From Aspidiotus rigidus (taxonomy: Eukaryota; Arthropoda; Insecta; Hemiptera; Diaspididae): a DNA stretch of 64,000 nt. The notes under the pieces were generated by a model that saw only the letters and a program-made list of their open reading frames with translations, was not told where the DNA came from and did not search any database. Position numbers and translations under genes: made by a program. Shown here one piece after another: positions 44,670 to 57,766 of the stretch (position 1 is its first letter; each line of letters begins with the position of its first letter). The DNA is taken from the NCBI GenBank assembly GCA_035079385.1, contig JAVHKY010000065.1, positions 744,001 to 808,000 of the forward strand, read 5' to 3'.

Positions 44670-47450
44670 GAATCACTCTTCAACTCATGTAGCACTAGTA
44701 GTGAAGGTTCTAGCAGCTAACTAGGCTAGAGCTTTTAATCATATCATGCTTACAAAGATGCACCACAATAGGATATAAGTTGTCATTCGAACTCTAATCG
44801 TTAAACATCATTGAGGACCACCAAGCACAATCATCAGTCACCAACAAATAGTATGATCACAATTGCAGCTCATCAATATCATATCACTCCCTGTTGATTA
44901 ACTATGAATCCCTAATCGATCATAATCATACATTTAATCATCAATCTGTTAAAAGTTACAACCGTGACAGGACCTCTCTAAGACTGCGTCCAGTACTCAG
45001 GCATACAAACTTCAAGACCCAATCACTCGGCACTAATAGTGAGGGTACTGGCAGCTAACTAGACTAGAGCTTTTAATCATATCTCACTTACCAAGACGCA
45101 CCACAAAAGCAGATAAGTTATTATTCAAGCTCCAATAGCCAAACACAAGTCACCAAAATATAATATGATAACACTTGCAGCTGATCAATTATCATACAAC
45201 TCCCAGTAGAATTACTATCAGTTCCCAATCGGTCAGGCGGTCATACATTCAATCATCTATCCATTACTAGTGGCAATTACAACAGGACTCTCTAAGATTG
45301 TGTCCAGTACCCAAGTATCCATGCGGCATGACCCAAATCACTTGGCCCTAGTAATGAGGGTAATGGCAGCTAAGTACGCCAGAGTTTTCATTCATATCAT
45401 TCTCACAAATAAAGCATCTGTTTCATTGAAGCACTTTTATTTCCAAACGCTCCTCTTCTAAGAGAGAAAGATACAAGGGTACCCAGTCACTCGACTTCTG
45501 GCAGATCGAGTACCCACTACAAAAGTATATGAGCTATCATTCAAACTCTGATCATTCTCAAACATCATCCAGCGTCATGAAGCACAAATATCAGTCACCA
45601 ACACATAACATGACCACACTTGCAGCTCATCAATTATTGATATCATACAACTCCCAGTCAATTAGATGAACATTTAATCATCTACGCGTTACAGACTGCG
45701 ACCGTGACAGGACCTCTCTAAGACTGCATCCAGTACTCAAGCATTAAAACAGTAAGACCCAACTCTTTGGGACTAGCACCTAACTAGGCTTGAGCTTTTG
45801 ATCATATCACGCTTACAAAGAGGCATTACAAAACCATATAAGCTATCATTCAAACTCTAGTCATTGTCAAACATTATTCAGCGTCATCGAGCACAATCAT
45901 CAGTCACTAACACATTCAACTTGATCAAGTTTGTAGCTCATCAATTATCATACAACTCCCAGTAGAATATTCCCCACTGGTCAAACAGTCATATATTCAA
46001 TCATCTATCCTTTACAAGTGGCGACCACAATAGGACCTCTCCAAGAGTGCGCCCAGTACTCAAGCCTCCAAACAGTAAGACTCAACTCATGGGGCACTAG
46101 TAGTGAAGGTTCTGGCAGCTAACTAGACTAGAGCTTTTAATCATATCATGCTTACAAAGATGCACCACAATAGGATATAAGTTGTCATTCAAACTCTAAT
46201 CGTTAAACATCATTGAGGACCACCAAGCACAATCATCAGTCACCCACACAAAACATGATCACAATTGCAGCTCATTAATATCAATCACTCCCAGTTGATT
46301 AACTATGTTTCCTTCGTCGATCATAATCATACATTTATTCATCAATCTGTTACAAGTTTCAACCGTGACAGGACCCCTCTAAGACTGCGTCCAGTACTCA
46401 GGCATCCAAACTGTAGGACCCAACTCACTTGTCACTAATATTGAAGGTACTGGCAGCTAACTAGACTGGAGCTCTTAATCATATTATGCTTACAAAGACG
46501 CACCACAAAAGCATATAAGCTATTATTCAACCTCTCATCATTATGGATCATTAAGCATAATCATCAGCCACCAAAACATAATATGATCATACTTGCAGCT
46601 CATCAATTATCATACAACTCACAGTAGAATTACCATCAATTGCCGATCAGTCGAGCATTCATATATTCAATCATCTATCCGTTACTACTGTGGCGATTAC
46701 CACGGGACTACTCTAAGATTGTGTCCAGTACCCAAGCATCCATATGGCATGACCCAACTCATTTGGTCCTAGTAATGAGGCTACTCCCAGCTAAATAGGC
46801 TAGAGTTTTCAATCATATCATACTCACAAATAAAGCTTTTTTACAAGCGCTCACAAATAACACTTCTGTTTCATTGAAGCACTCTCATTTCCATATGCTC
46901 CTCTTCTAAGAGAGAAAGATATGAGGGGACCCAGTCGCACAGTTTCTCGCAGATCGAGTACGCACTACAAAAGTATAAAAGCTATCATTCAAACTCTAGT
47001 CATTGTCAAACATCATCCAGCGTCATCAAGCACAAATATCAGTCACCAACACATAACATGATCGCACTTGCAAACTCATCAAATTATCAATATCATATCA
47101 CTCCCAGTTGATCAACTATGAATTCCTGGTCGAGCATATCATCAATCAGTTACAAGTTACAACCGCGACAGGACGTCTCTAAGAGTGCTCCCAGTACTCA
47201 AGCATCCGGATACAGTAGTCTCATCACACTTGGCACTAATAGTGAGGGTATTGGCAGCTAACTAGACTAGAGCTTTTAATCATATCACGCTTACAAAGAT
47301 GCACCACAAAAAACTTTCTAATCGTCAAACACAATCATCAGTCACTAACATATTCAACATTATCAAACCTGCAGCTCGTCAATTATAACAACTATATAAA
47401 TTCCCGATCGGTCAAACATTTGCACATTTAAAATCATTTATCCGTTCCAC
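44670..47450 (+). repeat. Satellite with a four-monomer higher-order repeat
   Basis: Monomers of about 315-470 bp begin (aligned on GCTTTTAATCATATCA) at 44731, 45069, 45384, 45794, 46133, 46471, 46805 and 47272. Monomers four apart are much more alike than neighbours (44731 with 46133; 45384 with 46805, both carrying an extra CACAAATAAAGC...TTTCATTGAAGC segment). The higher-order period is therefore about 1.40-1.48 kb, two copies. AT-rich, no frame. Unrelated to the PK array. Confidence 0.8.
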
Positions 47451-48253
47451 CTCCAAATCGATATCTGAAAGTAGTTGTGTGGATATTCCATGTAAGACTC
47501 TGTCACTACTGATGGCGCCTTGAGGAACTCCCATTTTCAAGGTCACCTCTCAAACTACTCGTAACTTTTATTCTCATTCCGTAGTCTTACTGTTGAGTGA
47601 ACGTCTCCACAATGTAATTCATTACAAGATCAGTCGCACATTCATGGGAGGAGCGATCAAGCGTCGGTGGAAGACTCTCAGCCATCATCAACCGCAATAA
47701 TTATTTCGAGGACACTCAATCTGTATATATCTTTGTGAATAAAAATTTAAACATCAATTGATCAGTCATAAAAAGCTTTAGAACAAACCTCTTTATCAAT
47801 GTTGTCAACGAAGGAGGAATTTACCTATATAGGTATACATCTTGTACTTCGTATCCAAGATTAATTCGTGTCAAACTTTTGTTCTCACATTTCTACAAAT
47901 CTCAGCCCCTGTGATGTGGAAGTATGCAATTCTTACGGCACGTAAACGTAAATTGTTGTATCGCGCACCGTATCGTGAAAAACGAGAAATCAGTTTAATA
48001 TCTTCCAAGCTACACACTCTGGCATAAAATACAAATTAAGTCGAACAAAAGTCAAATTTAGAATCATAATAAAAAGTAATATACTCGTAAAAACGTAAGT
48101 TGAAGTTAAAATCTCTGATAACGTTGGAATACGTATTTGCGGAATAATGGAACTGCATGAGGACCTCAAAATCAATTTTTCACACAAACCGCGATCTTGA
48201 CGCTCTACTGCAGGAAAAGGCGCCAAACTTCCTCTTCAAAATGATTCACAAAA
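47451..48253. other. No gene seen
   Basis: Sequence between the satellite and the foldback MITE. Short frames only. Confidence 0.5.
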
Positions 48254-48781
48254 ACGGGTCTCGGACAATTCGCCGTTAGCGATTAGCCGCCAGCAATTTG
48301 CCGTTAGTAAAATTCACTGGAGAATTATTCGCCGGGAGCCAATTCGTCGCCGCTCTCCCCCCCCCCAAAAAAAAAAAAAATCCCTTCAAAGAAACGTAGA
48401 ATTATTGTACGCTAATTATTTGTAATCGAGTTCGTTTTTTTTAATTGTAAGCTACAATTCCAATAACGTATGATGAGTACATGAGTTACGAATAAAGCAG
48501 GATTGAGGCCTTTTTTTTCGCCCAGAGTGGTAGAATGTGTATCTCAGAACGCTGAATCGTGACCCGCATACCAACAATTACGCCGAAACTGGGTACAAAA
48601 GGCAACAACTAGAATTCGGTTGTAGCCATCCAATAATTTGGACATTTATCGAGAAACTAAAAGCCTCGCATAAAATGAGGGACGCTGAATACACGCAGGC
48701 TGAGAATCTATTCAGGGTGAATTGGCTCCCGGTGAATTATAGTGGCGGCGAATCACTCACGGCGAATCGTCCGGTAGACGT
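48254..48781. mobile_element. Foldback MITE with repeated GGCGAAT-like motifs
   Basis: Left end ACGGGTCTCGGACAATTCGC and the complement of the right end share CGGAC.ATTCGCCG. Inner AATTCGCCG, CGCCGGGAGCCAATTCG and their complements (GAATTGGCTCCCGG near 48,719) recur in inverted order. A C8 and A13 tract interrupts it near 48,357-48,380. No coding capacity seen. Confidence 0.6.
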
Positions 48782-49321
48782 ACTTTTTGAATATCATAGA
48801 AACACCCAATAAGAGCCCGATTTTCCAAAAATGAAGAATTCCGAACTTATCCTAACTCTCTACTTTCGTCCCTCCCGTAATTACTGTCAATCAGATAATT
48901 TAGCTGTGCAATATTTTCTCTTGGCTTCTTCTGTACATTGTACATATCCTCTTCCCTATCCTATTTTATTATTACAGTTGCAAGGAATATTACTCGTATG
49001 AGAAACGGGCATTCCCTGCTGCAGTGATCCCCTTGAATTACCTGTACAACTTTCACTCTGAAATGCTATTGAAGGCAGATATTCAAGAAAATCTTTCCAC
49101 GGCACTTCGGCTCCGAAGTTCAATGAAAATTACAACGCGCTATACATAATTGCCCCAAACCAAGAATTTTTAAGAATAGATTCTGCGGTTTCGCCAGTCG
49201 AACTTTTGACGACATACTCAGAGGAAGAAGATACTCGACTTCTTACCTGTACATCATTAATGAAAGGTATATCAGCGTCTTTTACAGCTATTCACCTACA
49301 ACAATTAAATAAAGTTCATTC
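48782..49321. other. No gene seen
   Basis: Possibly a further, very diverged copy of the repeat that starts at 49,322. No other feature. Confidence 0.4.
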
Positions 49322-50560
49322 TAGTACTTCTAGTGACTGTAGAAAAGGGTTCAAGAACATACGTGGCATTGAATTCCTTACCTACAAAGTTCTCATCCGT
49401 TTTAATTCCACTACTGCATGACAGTGACTCTTCTGATTCAAGCTAGCAGCGGCACCACCATTCATTTATTTGGAACTTTCCAACACTTGACCTAAAGTAG
49501 AAGATATTATTGATTTTCTACAGTCCCAAGTTTCAAGAGAACTCTCGCTTGCTGCACCTGAGTACTTACCTCAACTGAATTGAACCTTATCTTCAATTCA
49601 AGCCAAACCTTTTTGCCAATTTTTGGAAGTTTTCGCCTCCAGACCTTAGTTTGTATTGATTTTCATAGGTCTCCTAGCAACGATGGCCTTGTACTGCTAT
49701 TCGCCTGTAAAGATCAAGTAAAATTCACCCTAGCACTTCCGGAAACTGTAAAAATACATTGGAAAATATACACAATATTGAATTTCTTACCTCATGAACG
49801 CCAATTGAAGTTCTCATTCGGTTTAATTCGACTGCTGTGTATCAGTGACTCTTCCGATCCAAGCTAAGAGCGCCACCATCCTCCATTTATTTGGCGTCTT
49901 CCAACACCTGAAATAAACTAGAAAATGCTGTTATTGATTTTCTTCTGATCAAAAGACCTCTCGCTCGCTGTTCCAGGGTGCGTACCTCGACAGGACTCCA
50001 TCTTACTTTTTCGGTTTGGTCCGTAATTTAACCTGAACTTTTGACAAATACCGGTACTGAAAATTTTCACCAGCACACCTTAGACATCTAAGCTCATACT
50101 CTTGGCTTTGCATCAATTTCCATAGGCCTTTTAATAATCTTGACCTTACACATTTGCCTGTAACAATCAAGGTAAACTTTACTCTATTACTCCCAGCAAC
50201 TGTAGAAAGGCATTGATAAACATGTGTGATATTGAATTCCTTACCAGAATGCCAAATGGCGGTTTAATTCGACTGTTGCTCATCAGTTACTCTTATTCTG
50301 ATTCACGCTACAAGAGCCGCTTCCATCCATCTATATGGAGCTTTTGAACACCTAGCCTAAAATATAGATATTCAAGAGGCCTATTTTACTTGCTGCAACT
50401 GGGTACTTACATCAACTGAGTTGAGCCTCATCTTATTTTCTTGTCTCTATAATCCAATCCAAACCGTTGTCAGATTCTGGAATTTTTTACAGATAATTTC
50501 GATCTCTTAATCCAGTATCGATTTCTATAAGTATTTCAGTAGTAACCATATCAGGTATTT
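49322..50560. repeat. Diverged tandem repeat, three copies of about 410-450 bp
   Basis: Aligned starts near 49322, 49731 and 50185. Shared landmarks are ACTGTAGAAA, ATTGAATTYCTTACC, TTTAATTCSACT and CAGTGACTCTT. Each copy has GGTAAG on the minus strand, so minus-strand exon duplication is conceivable, but no frame is conserved. Confidence 0.6.
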
Positions 50561-50666
50561 ACTTTAACTTGACTTCTTCCTACGTATCCACGAGTACTTT
50601 GCAAGCCAAAGGAAACAGGTACACTGCATGATGGATGGACAAGTGCTTTGATATACGAGTCGTCGT

Positions 50667-50705
50667 AATTGGTATCTTACAATTTCTACGAATAGAAATA
50701 CCAAT
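50667..50705. other. Short inverted repeat at start of block C
   Basis: ATTGGTAT and TTTCTA on the left, then TAGAAA and ATACCAAT (sharing an A) on the right of CGAA. Seven bases are bulged on the left side. Too small to classify. Confidence 0.4.
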
Positions 50706-50805
50706 CAGGTTTTAGAAGGAGGAAATGCATCAAGCTTTCGCTCCGGACTTAGGATTGTTGAATATGATGTTGGGAAATTCTTTGAGTATAGGAAAGAATA
50801 GCGGC

Positions 50806-50918
50806 GTAGTTTTACCAAAATTTTAACGGAGGTTCTTTTTTTTCTTTCTTTTATTGAGTCAGCAATTTCACAATTTCAAGAATTTCGAAGGGTTTTGATC
50901 CCCTTAAATACGCCGCAG
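50806..50918. mobile_element. Degenerate hAT-type remnant upstream of PK copy 16
   Basis: AGCGGCGTAG near 50,810 and TACGCCGC near 50,910 are inverted; interior resembles the other remnants (AACGGAGGTT). Low-confidence boundaries. Confidence 0.4.
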
Positions 50919-50925
50919 AGAAAAA

Positions 50926-51118
50926 GTCACAGACGGCTGGAATGTCCGTCAGCCCCCTCTTAGCTCAGTTTCTGCCAGACTATGTCTTTTGGAATGCAGC
51001 TCTCACCGCGTGCAGGTGCTAAGTAGGAGTTGAGGTTTGAATGCGGTAAGTGATATGCAACGTATACCACACCATTCAAACCACCTTGAGAGCCAGGGAC
51101 TTCACTTCCCCCCGGGAA
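50926..51118 (+). ncRNA. PK element copy 16, first copy of block C
   Basis: H2a is AGAC-tat-GTCT (50977-50980 with 50984-50987). H4 is class I with one mismatch near the base. H1, H2 and H3 are intact. The 5' edge reads AGTC where others read GGTC. Confidence 0.76.
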
Positions 51119-51652
51119 GTTTTTCAACAATCTAGCTTTGCCTCCTTCTTTAGTAATAGATATTTGAATTTGTTATAAATATAAATTCTTATTTCATTCT
51201 TACATTAGGATAAAAAATTTAGATAAGATAAAATCACAACTACATTCTACTATTGGTTGAAAAAAAAGTGAAAGTTCAACATCGGCGCAAGCTATTAATC
51301 GCGAGAATGTTTTCGTTGGAGAACATCATAAGAAGTCAATAGGATTAGAGTGGTAATAAAAGTAATTACTAATAACACTACAACAAACAAAGTGAGGGCC
51401 AAAAGTTGCCACATCATATTTAAGAATATGGTGAATGTAATTAACAATTTAGGTATAATACATCTTTGTAGATAAGTATAAAAAATTTTTTGCATACACA
51501 AGAGTTTGAAAAATTTACTTCTTAATTTCTTAGAGGTACTAAAGAGTACTGAGTTATGACAGCGAGTCATCTTAAGCAACAAAAAGATTCCACATTACCG
51601 GGGACATTCACGTTGTATCTATCGTTATAAATGCACCGAACAGTGCATGGAA

Positions 51653-51909
51653 CAGGGGCGGACTTAGATATTTTGCGCCTAAGGCTATCAAAAAATTTAC
51701 GCCGCTCTTAAAAAATTGTTTGCTCGCTTCGCGTTTATTATTATTATTATTATCGTTATCGTTATTACAAAAATTGAAATAGAACGACAAAGAAAAACAA
51801 TTATGCACTGTGCTTATATAGTTTTTTTTTTTTTTCTCAAAAATTTTGCGCCGCTCAAATTTTGCGCCGAGGCTGCAGCCTTATCAGCCTTATGGGAAAT
51901 CCGCTTCTG
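51653..51909. mobile_element. hAT-type MITE inside the hp6 loop of a block C unit
   Basis: Ends CAGGGGCGGACTT and AAATCCGCTTCTG are imperfect inverted repeats. Flanks GCATGGAA (51,645-51,652) and GCACGGAA (51,910-51,917) match at 7 of 8, an hAT-length target duplication. It separates the two strands of the long-range stem. Confidence 0.75.
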
Positions 51910-52130
51910 GCACGGAAACTTTTCTTTCTATGTGATTCTGAAGCATGAACTCTGGTGCTAAGATGGCGTCTCACTCTACCCTCCTCTTTAGTACCCCTAT
52001 ATTTTTCAATGTTGGTCAAATTTTGACTCATTTCACTGGATTGGGCATGACTGATCTGCCACGCGTGAATCATTTGACCTTGGTCTGGAACAACATTGCT
52101 TGAGTAACTATTCCATGCTGAGCTCTCTTC

Positions 52131-52209
52131 ACTTCTTCCTTCGCTCATGGATACCAATACAAATTATTAAATCTCATATATGTATGAGTATCCATGAAGC
52201 TAAGAAAAA
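52131..52209 (+). ncRNA. hp7 hairpin
   Basis: ATGGATAC/GTATCCAT, ATACA/TGTAT; loop ATTAAATCTCATAT. Another upper-stem sequence that still pairs. Confidence 0.53.
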
Positions 52210-52408
52210 ATGATTTTGTCGTTTAAATATTATATAATATACTACACATTTATATTCAAAATATCCATCAACATGATTTTTACAGTTATGTAGTTAAATT
52301 ATGAGTAGGAAAATGTTACAACAAAGAGGGTTTGAACGAACAGTTTAGGAAATCACGTCATGAAGCAGACTCTCAAAGACTGCTTACGTTTTTTCCAGTG
52401 CCGGTCAA

Positions 52409-52485
52409 ATTTCCTCCTAAGCTTCAGAAATGGCGACTTACAATTAATCACGTATGTAAGTCACCAAATCCTAGCATCGGAAAAA
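52409..52485 (+). ncRNA. hp2 hairpin
   Basis: Diverged version. AATTAATCA loop kept. Mid-stem GCTTC...CTAGC pairing is weak. Confidence 0.4.
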
Positions 52486-52950
52486 ACTGAATAGAAGGAA
52501 ACAGGATGACTCAATTCTCTTGTGAATGTAGTTGGCGTATTCTCATAAATATTTGGCGACCAACCATAAGTAGATTTCCTATTGGAACGTCTCTGTGCAC
52601 AAGTTTTTGATAATTTTATCGCTAGACGAATTAGAAAGTCAACTGACCTCGCATAAAATTAATCAAGTAGTTCTTAGACTACGTGGGTTTAAGAAGTTCT
52701 GTATCTTTTGTACAAATGCATCGAGCTACCACCTCTGCCCGTAATACTCCATGGAATTGACAGAATATTTGAAAAGAAAGGTAGGCACTAGGCACCAAAA
52801 TTTATTTGATACTACGAGATGGGAAAGGACGACGTTTCGCTGCCCAAGTGTCATCCTCAGGTCGACGAACAGAATATTTACGCGGGATCCTCGAATAATT
52901 GATTTTATTTCTCAAATGACGCCCATTCAATCACATATTACAGGAAAAAC

Positions 52951-53156
52951 ACACTTACTTCCCAGGCACAGATTTAAAGAGATATTTCAGAGGGAGAGGG
53001 GATGTTAAGCGGCTCAGGAAAGTTTTCTCCTCACAATGTTCAAAGAATGTCGCACACTTACTTCCCAGGCACAGATTTAAAGAGATATTTCAGAGGGAGA
53101 GGGGATGTTAAGCGGCTCAGGAAAGTTTTCTCCTCACAATGTTCAAAGAATGTCGA
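52951..53156. repeat. 103-bp direct tandem duplication
   Basis: 52,951-53,053 is repeated almost exactly at 53,054-53,156. Seen only here, so it is a recent local event in this unit. Confidence 0.85.
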
Positions 53157-53686
53157 ACAGGATCACTTTTGTTTTTTTGCAAATCTGGCTGGGGATATGT
53201 CCTCCATATTTCCCTGGTAAATTTGCGCCTGAGCTCATCAAGAACCAGCCTTCATCATAAACAGGTGCTAAGTAAGAATTGAAGGCAAATGATTCCCAAA
53301 ATGTATCACTTCTGCCTAAAACATGCAATCTATTGTAACCTCTATAGAAACTCCTGATTTCTCCTACCTACCACTCAAATAATTGTACGCTGTAAAAGTT
53401 ACCTCTCAAACATACCCCGAATAAGATGTACAGATGCAAACAAGTATTTCTCAGCTACTTTGGTATACGCTTACAAAGTCTACACTACAGCTGAAAAAGT
53501 ATGACCAATCTTTTCAATATTTGCAATTAGCGCTCACATTCAAAGTCCTACCTTTGTGTTCAAGGAATTTCAATTAAGGTTTGGAAACAGGAAAATATAA
53601 AGCTTTTACTCTACTTTTCGGATAACATAATATTTCAAGAATATGGGGTGGAGTAATGCAAAGAAAACACGCGCACAATAGGAAAA

Positions 53687-53877
53687 GGTCGCAGACGGCT
53701 GGAGTGTCCGCCAGCCCCCTCTTAGCTTAGTTTCCGCCAGACAAAGTCCTTTGGAATGCAGCTCTCACCGCGTGCAGGTGCTAAGTAGGAGTTAAGGTTG
53801 ATTAGAATCAGCCAAAAACTGGTTGTTTGCCAATCAGACCTCTTTGAGAGCCAGGGAACCCACCCACCTCCCGGGGA
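53687..53877 (+). ncRNA. PK element copy 17, H4 class II
   Basis: The H1 stem closes with G-C, as in copies 1 and 20. H4 class II. The terminal hairpin CCAGGGA/TCCCGGG has one internal mismatch. Confidence 0.75.
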
Positions 53878-54086
53878 ATAACACTCTTTCGCCACTTTCC
53901 TTCGTTTTGGTGCATCCACCGTCCTCTCGATATATCTTCTGCAATAATGAATTCAATTAATGGATATATTACTTTTCTGGGTGTGTACAGCAAATGGACG
54001 ATGTTCTTCTAATTGAAGCACATTGGAGTTCTACTCTCTGAAGGAAAAAGGACTAACAACACCCGCTTGCCGGCTATTAATTAGAC

Positions 54087-54134
54087 CAGGCGTGGATCCA
54101 CGGGGGGGGACCCCCCCCCCCAAAAAAAAAAAAA

Positions 54135-54185
<51 letters not shown>

Positions 54186-54293
54186 ACAATCTGTAGTATC
54201 GAAGAAAATGTAAAAAAAAAAAAAAAAAAAAGGTCCTTTGAACTTTTTTTGGATTGTTTCCCCTCCCAAAGTGATCGTCTGGATCCGCGCCTG
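54087..54293. mobile_element. Small MITE with TIR CAGGCGYGGATCC and simple repeats
   Basis: Starts CAGGCGTGGATCCA and ends TGGATCCGCGCCTG. TTAGAC flanks both sides (54,081-54,086 and 54,294-54,299). Interior is G8, C-rich, A-rich and (CAA)n tracts, whose lengths may be unreliable in the assembly. Confidence 0.72.
54134..54188. repeat. (CAA)n microsatellite
   Basis: About 17 CAA units between poly-A runs, inside the MITE at 54,087-54,293. Confidence 0.85.
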
Positions 54294-54947
54294 TTAGACT
54301 TATACTCTTCAATCTTGAAAGACGTTTTGAAAAAAACAAACAGTCAGTAACATGCAAATGAGTGCTACTTAGTCCTATATGTAAATAAATACATTGACAT
54401 CTTAAAATAATGATGAACATAATTGTATTCTATAGAGTTTAATGAATTATTTGCTCCGGTATCTTGGAGAACTACAGAGGAGAGGGTGAATGGCGATAAA
54501 CTGCCTTGTGCAGCAAAGAGATTGTGCACTGATGGGAACATTCACATGACGTATCTCATTGAAAATGTTTGGAAGCATTAAGTTTGCAATTATATGTCGA
54601 AAAAATATTAATTTTCACATACCTCTGTGTGAGAAGAATCTTTCAGATGAGTCTATTTTAATCTCTATTGAAAACGCCGAAAATTATTGAATATCCCATG
54701 AGTACGTACGTTCTTATTATGAATAAATTCTTGTGCTATAATGTATTACCATAGGTACTCCACTCTCCTCTTTAGTATCCCTTTGTTTTCAAATCGTGGT
54801 CAAATTTCAAATATTTCACTGGATTGGAGAAAAAGCGATGTAGCAATAATCTGCTTGGTCCCGAAGAAATTTGATCGGATTGCAATGTTCACTTTCGCTC
54901 ATTATCGGTTGAGATGTCGATGAATCCCATTTCTGAAGTTCGTTCAA

Positions 54948-55023
54948 CTTTTCGTTCACTCCATGGATACAAGTATTCATTAAGAAAACACAAATAACAT
55001 TGCAACCATGAAGTGAAGAAAAG
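54948..55023 (+). ncRNA. hp7 hairpin
   Basis: CTTTTC/GAAAAG, TTCACT/AGTGAA, CATGG/CCATG as in 2,281. Confidence 0.56.
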
Positions 55024-55240
55024 ACTGATTTTATCATTTAAAAACTATCCATTCCGTAGGTACCTACTGAATCACAAAAAGAAAAATATGTTTGGTGAAA
55101 TACTCACATTCACATTCGAATTATCAATCTAAACTTAATCATTACAAGGAAACTGACACAATAAAAAGGCTTCGTACAGACAATATCATTTCATGAAACA
55201 GAGTTGAAAGAAATACATATTTTATTTTAGTATTGGTCAA

Positions 55241-55318
55241 ATTTCTTCATAGGCGTAAGAAATGATGTTAACGATTAATCAGACACGAGAAACACCAAAT
55301 CTTAGCCTATGACGAAAT
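55241..55318 (+). ncRNA. hp2 hairpin
   Basis: ATTTC/GAAAT, TCATAGGC/GCCTATGA, TAAGA/TCTTA. The upper stem is changed from the 2,563 form and is weaker. Confidence 0.55.
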
Positions 55319-56045
55319 TCAATAAAATTAGGCGGAGTACAATAATTTATTCGGAAGTTACGCTTGGAGGATTCTGACTCACTTTTCTTATTAATTCTGT
55401 TGGTGACTTTGAATGGAGGAAGGATAATAGGTACCTAGCTCGGGAAACGTTTTCTCTTTACTCTGATAAAATAATGTGGTTGAATTGCATATGCTGTGCG
55501 CTTTAGGAAAATTTAAGTGAATTTGCTCAGAAGTGATGCGTCCTCACCGTAAACTGGTACTGAGTAAAATTTGAAGGTAAATGATTTCTAAAAGTATCAT
55601 TTCTGCCTGAAACTTGCTGTGTCTTTTGTAACATCGCCGAAGGCTCCTGAAATCTAATACCTCTAGGAAAGTTGTACGTTTTACTAGATGCGTTCAGAAC
55701 TTACTCCAATCAGATTCCTTCTTTTGACACCGAGTGAGATACGCAAATTGAAACAAGTTTAACTTAGGTACGTCGGTAGCTACATCTTCAAAGTATAAAT
55801 CTATATGCCCGCAGAGTCCAAACCAACAGCTGACGAAGAATGATTAATTTCTTCAACATTAACGATTTATTTTCACAAATGCTACCTTCGTTTTTCAGGA
55901 ATTTGATTTACTACATGCTCATAAGAATTTTAATTTAGGTTCCAAAACAGGAAAATAAGTATCTAGCTTTTGGTGTACTTTTTGTACAATTTTTTGGAAG
56001 TATATAGGTGAGAGTTCTGTGAAGGGAACAAGCATGATAGGAAAA

Positions 56046-56251
56046 GGTCACAGACGGCTGGAGTGTCCGTCAGCCCCCTCTTAGCTTAGTTTCCGGCAGA
56101 CTATAATATTATGTCTTTTGGAATGCAGCTCTCACCACGTGCAGGTGCTAAGTAGGAGTTGAGGTTTGAATGATAAGTAATATGCAACATATACCACTCC
56201 ATTCAAATCTCCTTGAGAGCCAGGGACCCCACTCCCCCCGCCTTATGGAGA
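56046..56251 (+). ncRNA. PK element copy 18
   Basis: H2a is lengthened: AGAC...GTCT encloses a self-complementary ATAATATTAT, giving a longer hairpin at the same position. Class I H4 and intact H3. Confidence 0.76.
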
Positions 56252-56748
56252 AATATTCAAATCTTTTTCATCTTCCTCTTTAGTGGTGGATATTTGAATT
56301 TCATACTCGCACTCGATTAGAAATCTTAATTTCTTTCCTAAATTATAGTCAACAATCTAGATGAGATGGGTATTGAAAAAAAAAAGATAGCGGCTAAATC
56401 TGCTATTGGCAAAAGGAGAAAGTAAAATTTTGCTATCGGCGTAAGCTATTGGTTGCGACAGTAGGTATTGTCTATGGATGATATTACAACAGCGCTAATA
56501 GGATTAATGGTAATAGGAGTAAATTAATAATGACATAAAATCAAGCGAAGTGAATGATGCGAAGAGTTTACCATAAATAAATACATTTACATTTAAAAAT
56601 AATGGTGAATATACAAGTTAATTATCAATAAGATACACATAGCAATGTAGCACAACTCCATAGATCATTACAAGAAAATTTTTGCTTTTCAAACACTCTT
56701 GGTAGACATATTTCTATGCGATGAATCTTATTTCGGAGCTCGGTTCTA

Positions 56749-56826
56749 TTTTTTCGTTCGCCTCATGGATACTGACACGTATTATTAAATCACAAATAAG
56801 TGTGTATCCATGAAGCTAAGAAAAAA
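56749..56826 (+). ncRNA. hp7 hairpin
   Basis: ATGGATAC/GTATCCAT with ACAC...GTGT above. Confidence 0.5.
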
Positions 56827-56981
56827 TGATCTCATCGTTTGAGAATAATCCAATCCATTTAATTATCAATCTAAACTTAATCATTACAAGGAAACTGACA
56901 CACTAAAAAGTGTTTATATAAAAAAGTCATTTCATGAAACAGAGTTGAAAGTAATACATATTTTATTTCAGTATTGGTCAA

Positions 56982-57058
56982 ATTTCTTCATAGGCTAAGA
57001 AGCTGTGTTCTCGATTAATCAGACACGAGAAACACAGAATCTTAGCCCATGATGAAAT
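56982..57058 (+). ncRNA. hp2 hairpin
   Basis: ATTTC/GAAAT, TCATAGGC opposite GCCCATGA, TAAGA/TCTTA, TGTGT/ACACA. Confidence 0.55.
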
Positions 57059-57766
57059 TCAATAAAATTAGGAGTACAATAATTTATTCGGAAGCTACGC
57101 TTGGAGGATTCTGACTTACTTTACTTATTAATTCTGTTGGTGACTTTGATTGGAGGAAAGATAATACCTAGTTCGGAGTACGTTTTCGCTTTACTCTGAT
57201 AATAATAATATGGTTGAATTGCATATGCTGTGCTCTTTTGCAAAATTTAAGTGAATGTGCTCACAAATGATGTGTCCTCACCGTAAACTGGTACTGAGTA
57301 AGAGTTGAAGGTAAATGATTTCTAAATGTATCACTTCTGCTTGAAACTTGCTGTCTCTTTTGTAATCCCCGAAGGCTCCTGAAATCTAATACCTCTGGGA
57401 AAATTGTACGTTTTACTAGATGCGTTCAGAACTTACTTCAACCCGATTCCTTCCCCTGACGCCGAGTGAGATACACAAATTGAAACAAGTTTATCTTACG
57501 TACGTCGGTAGCTACATCTTCAAAGTATAAATCTATATGCCCGCAGAGACCAACAGCTGACGAAGAATAATTAATTTTTTCAACATTAGCGATTCATTTT
57601 CACAAATGCTACCTTCGTTTTTCAGAAATTTCATTTAATACAATCAAGCTCAAAATATTTCTATTCAGGTTATCAAGCTTTTGGTCTACTTTTTGTACAA
57701 TTTTTTGGAAGTATATAGGTGAGAGTTCTGTGAAGGGAACAAGCATGATAGGAAAAGGTCACAGAC

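Noticed and set aside
44670..47450. CRISPR array.
   Set aside because: Repeats are 315-470 bp and AT-rich with no short constant repeat and unique spacers; this is eukaryotic satellite DNA.
50926..51090. An extra closing helix GGTC/GACC around the PK element, seemingly compensated as AGTC/GACT in copy 16.
   Set aside because: The partner is missing in copies 1, 4, 5, 6, 12, 13, 14, 17 and 20, so a single agreeing copy is probably chance.
54031..54420. 129-codon minus-strand frame with a run of valines.
   Set aside because: The valine and phenylalanine runs are the (CAA)n and poly-A tracts of a MITE read in reverse.
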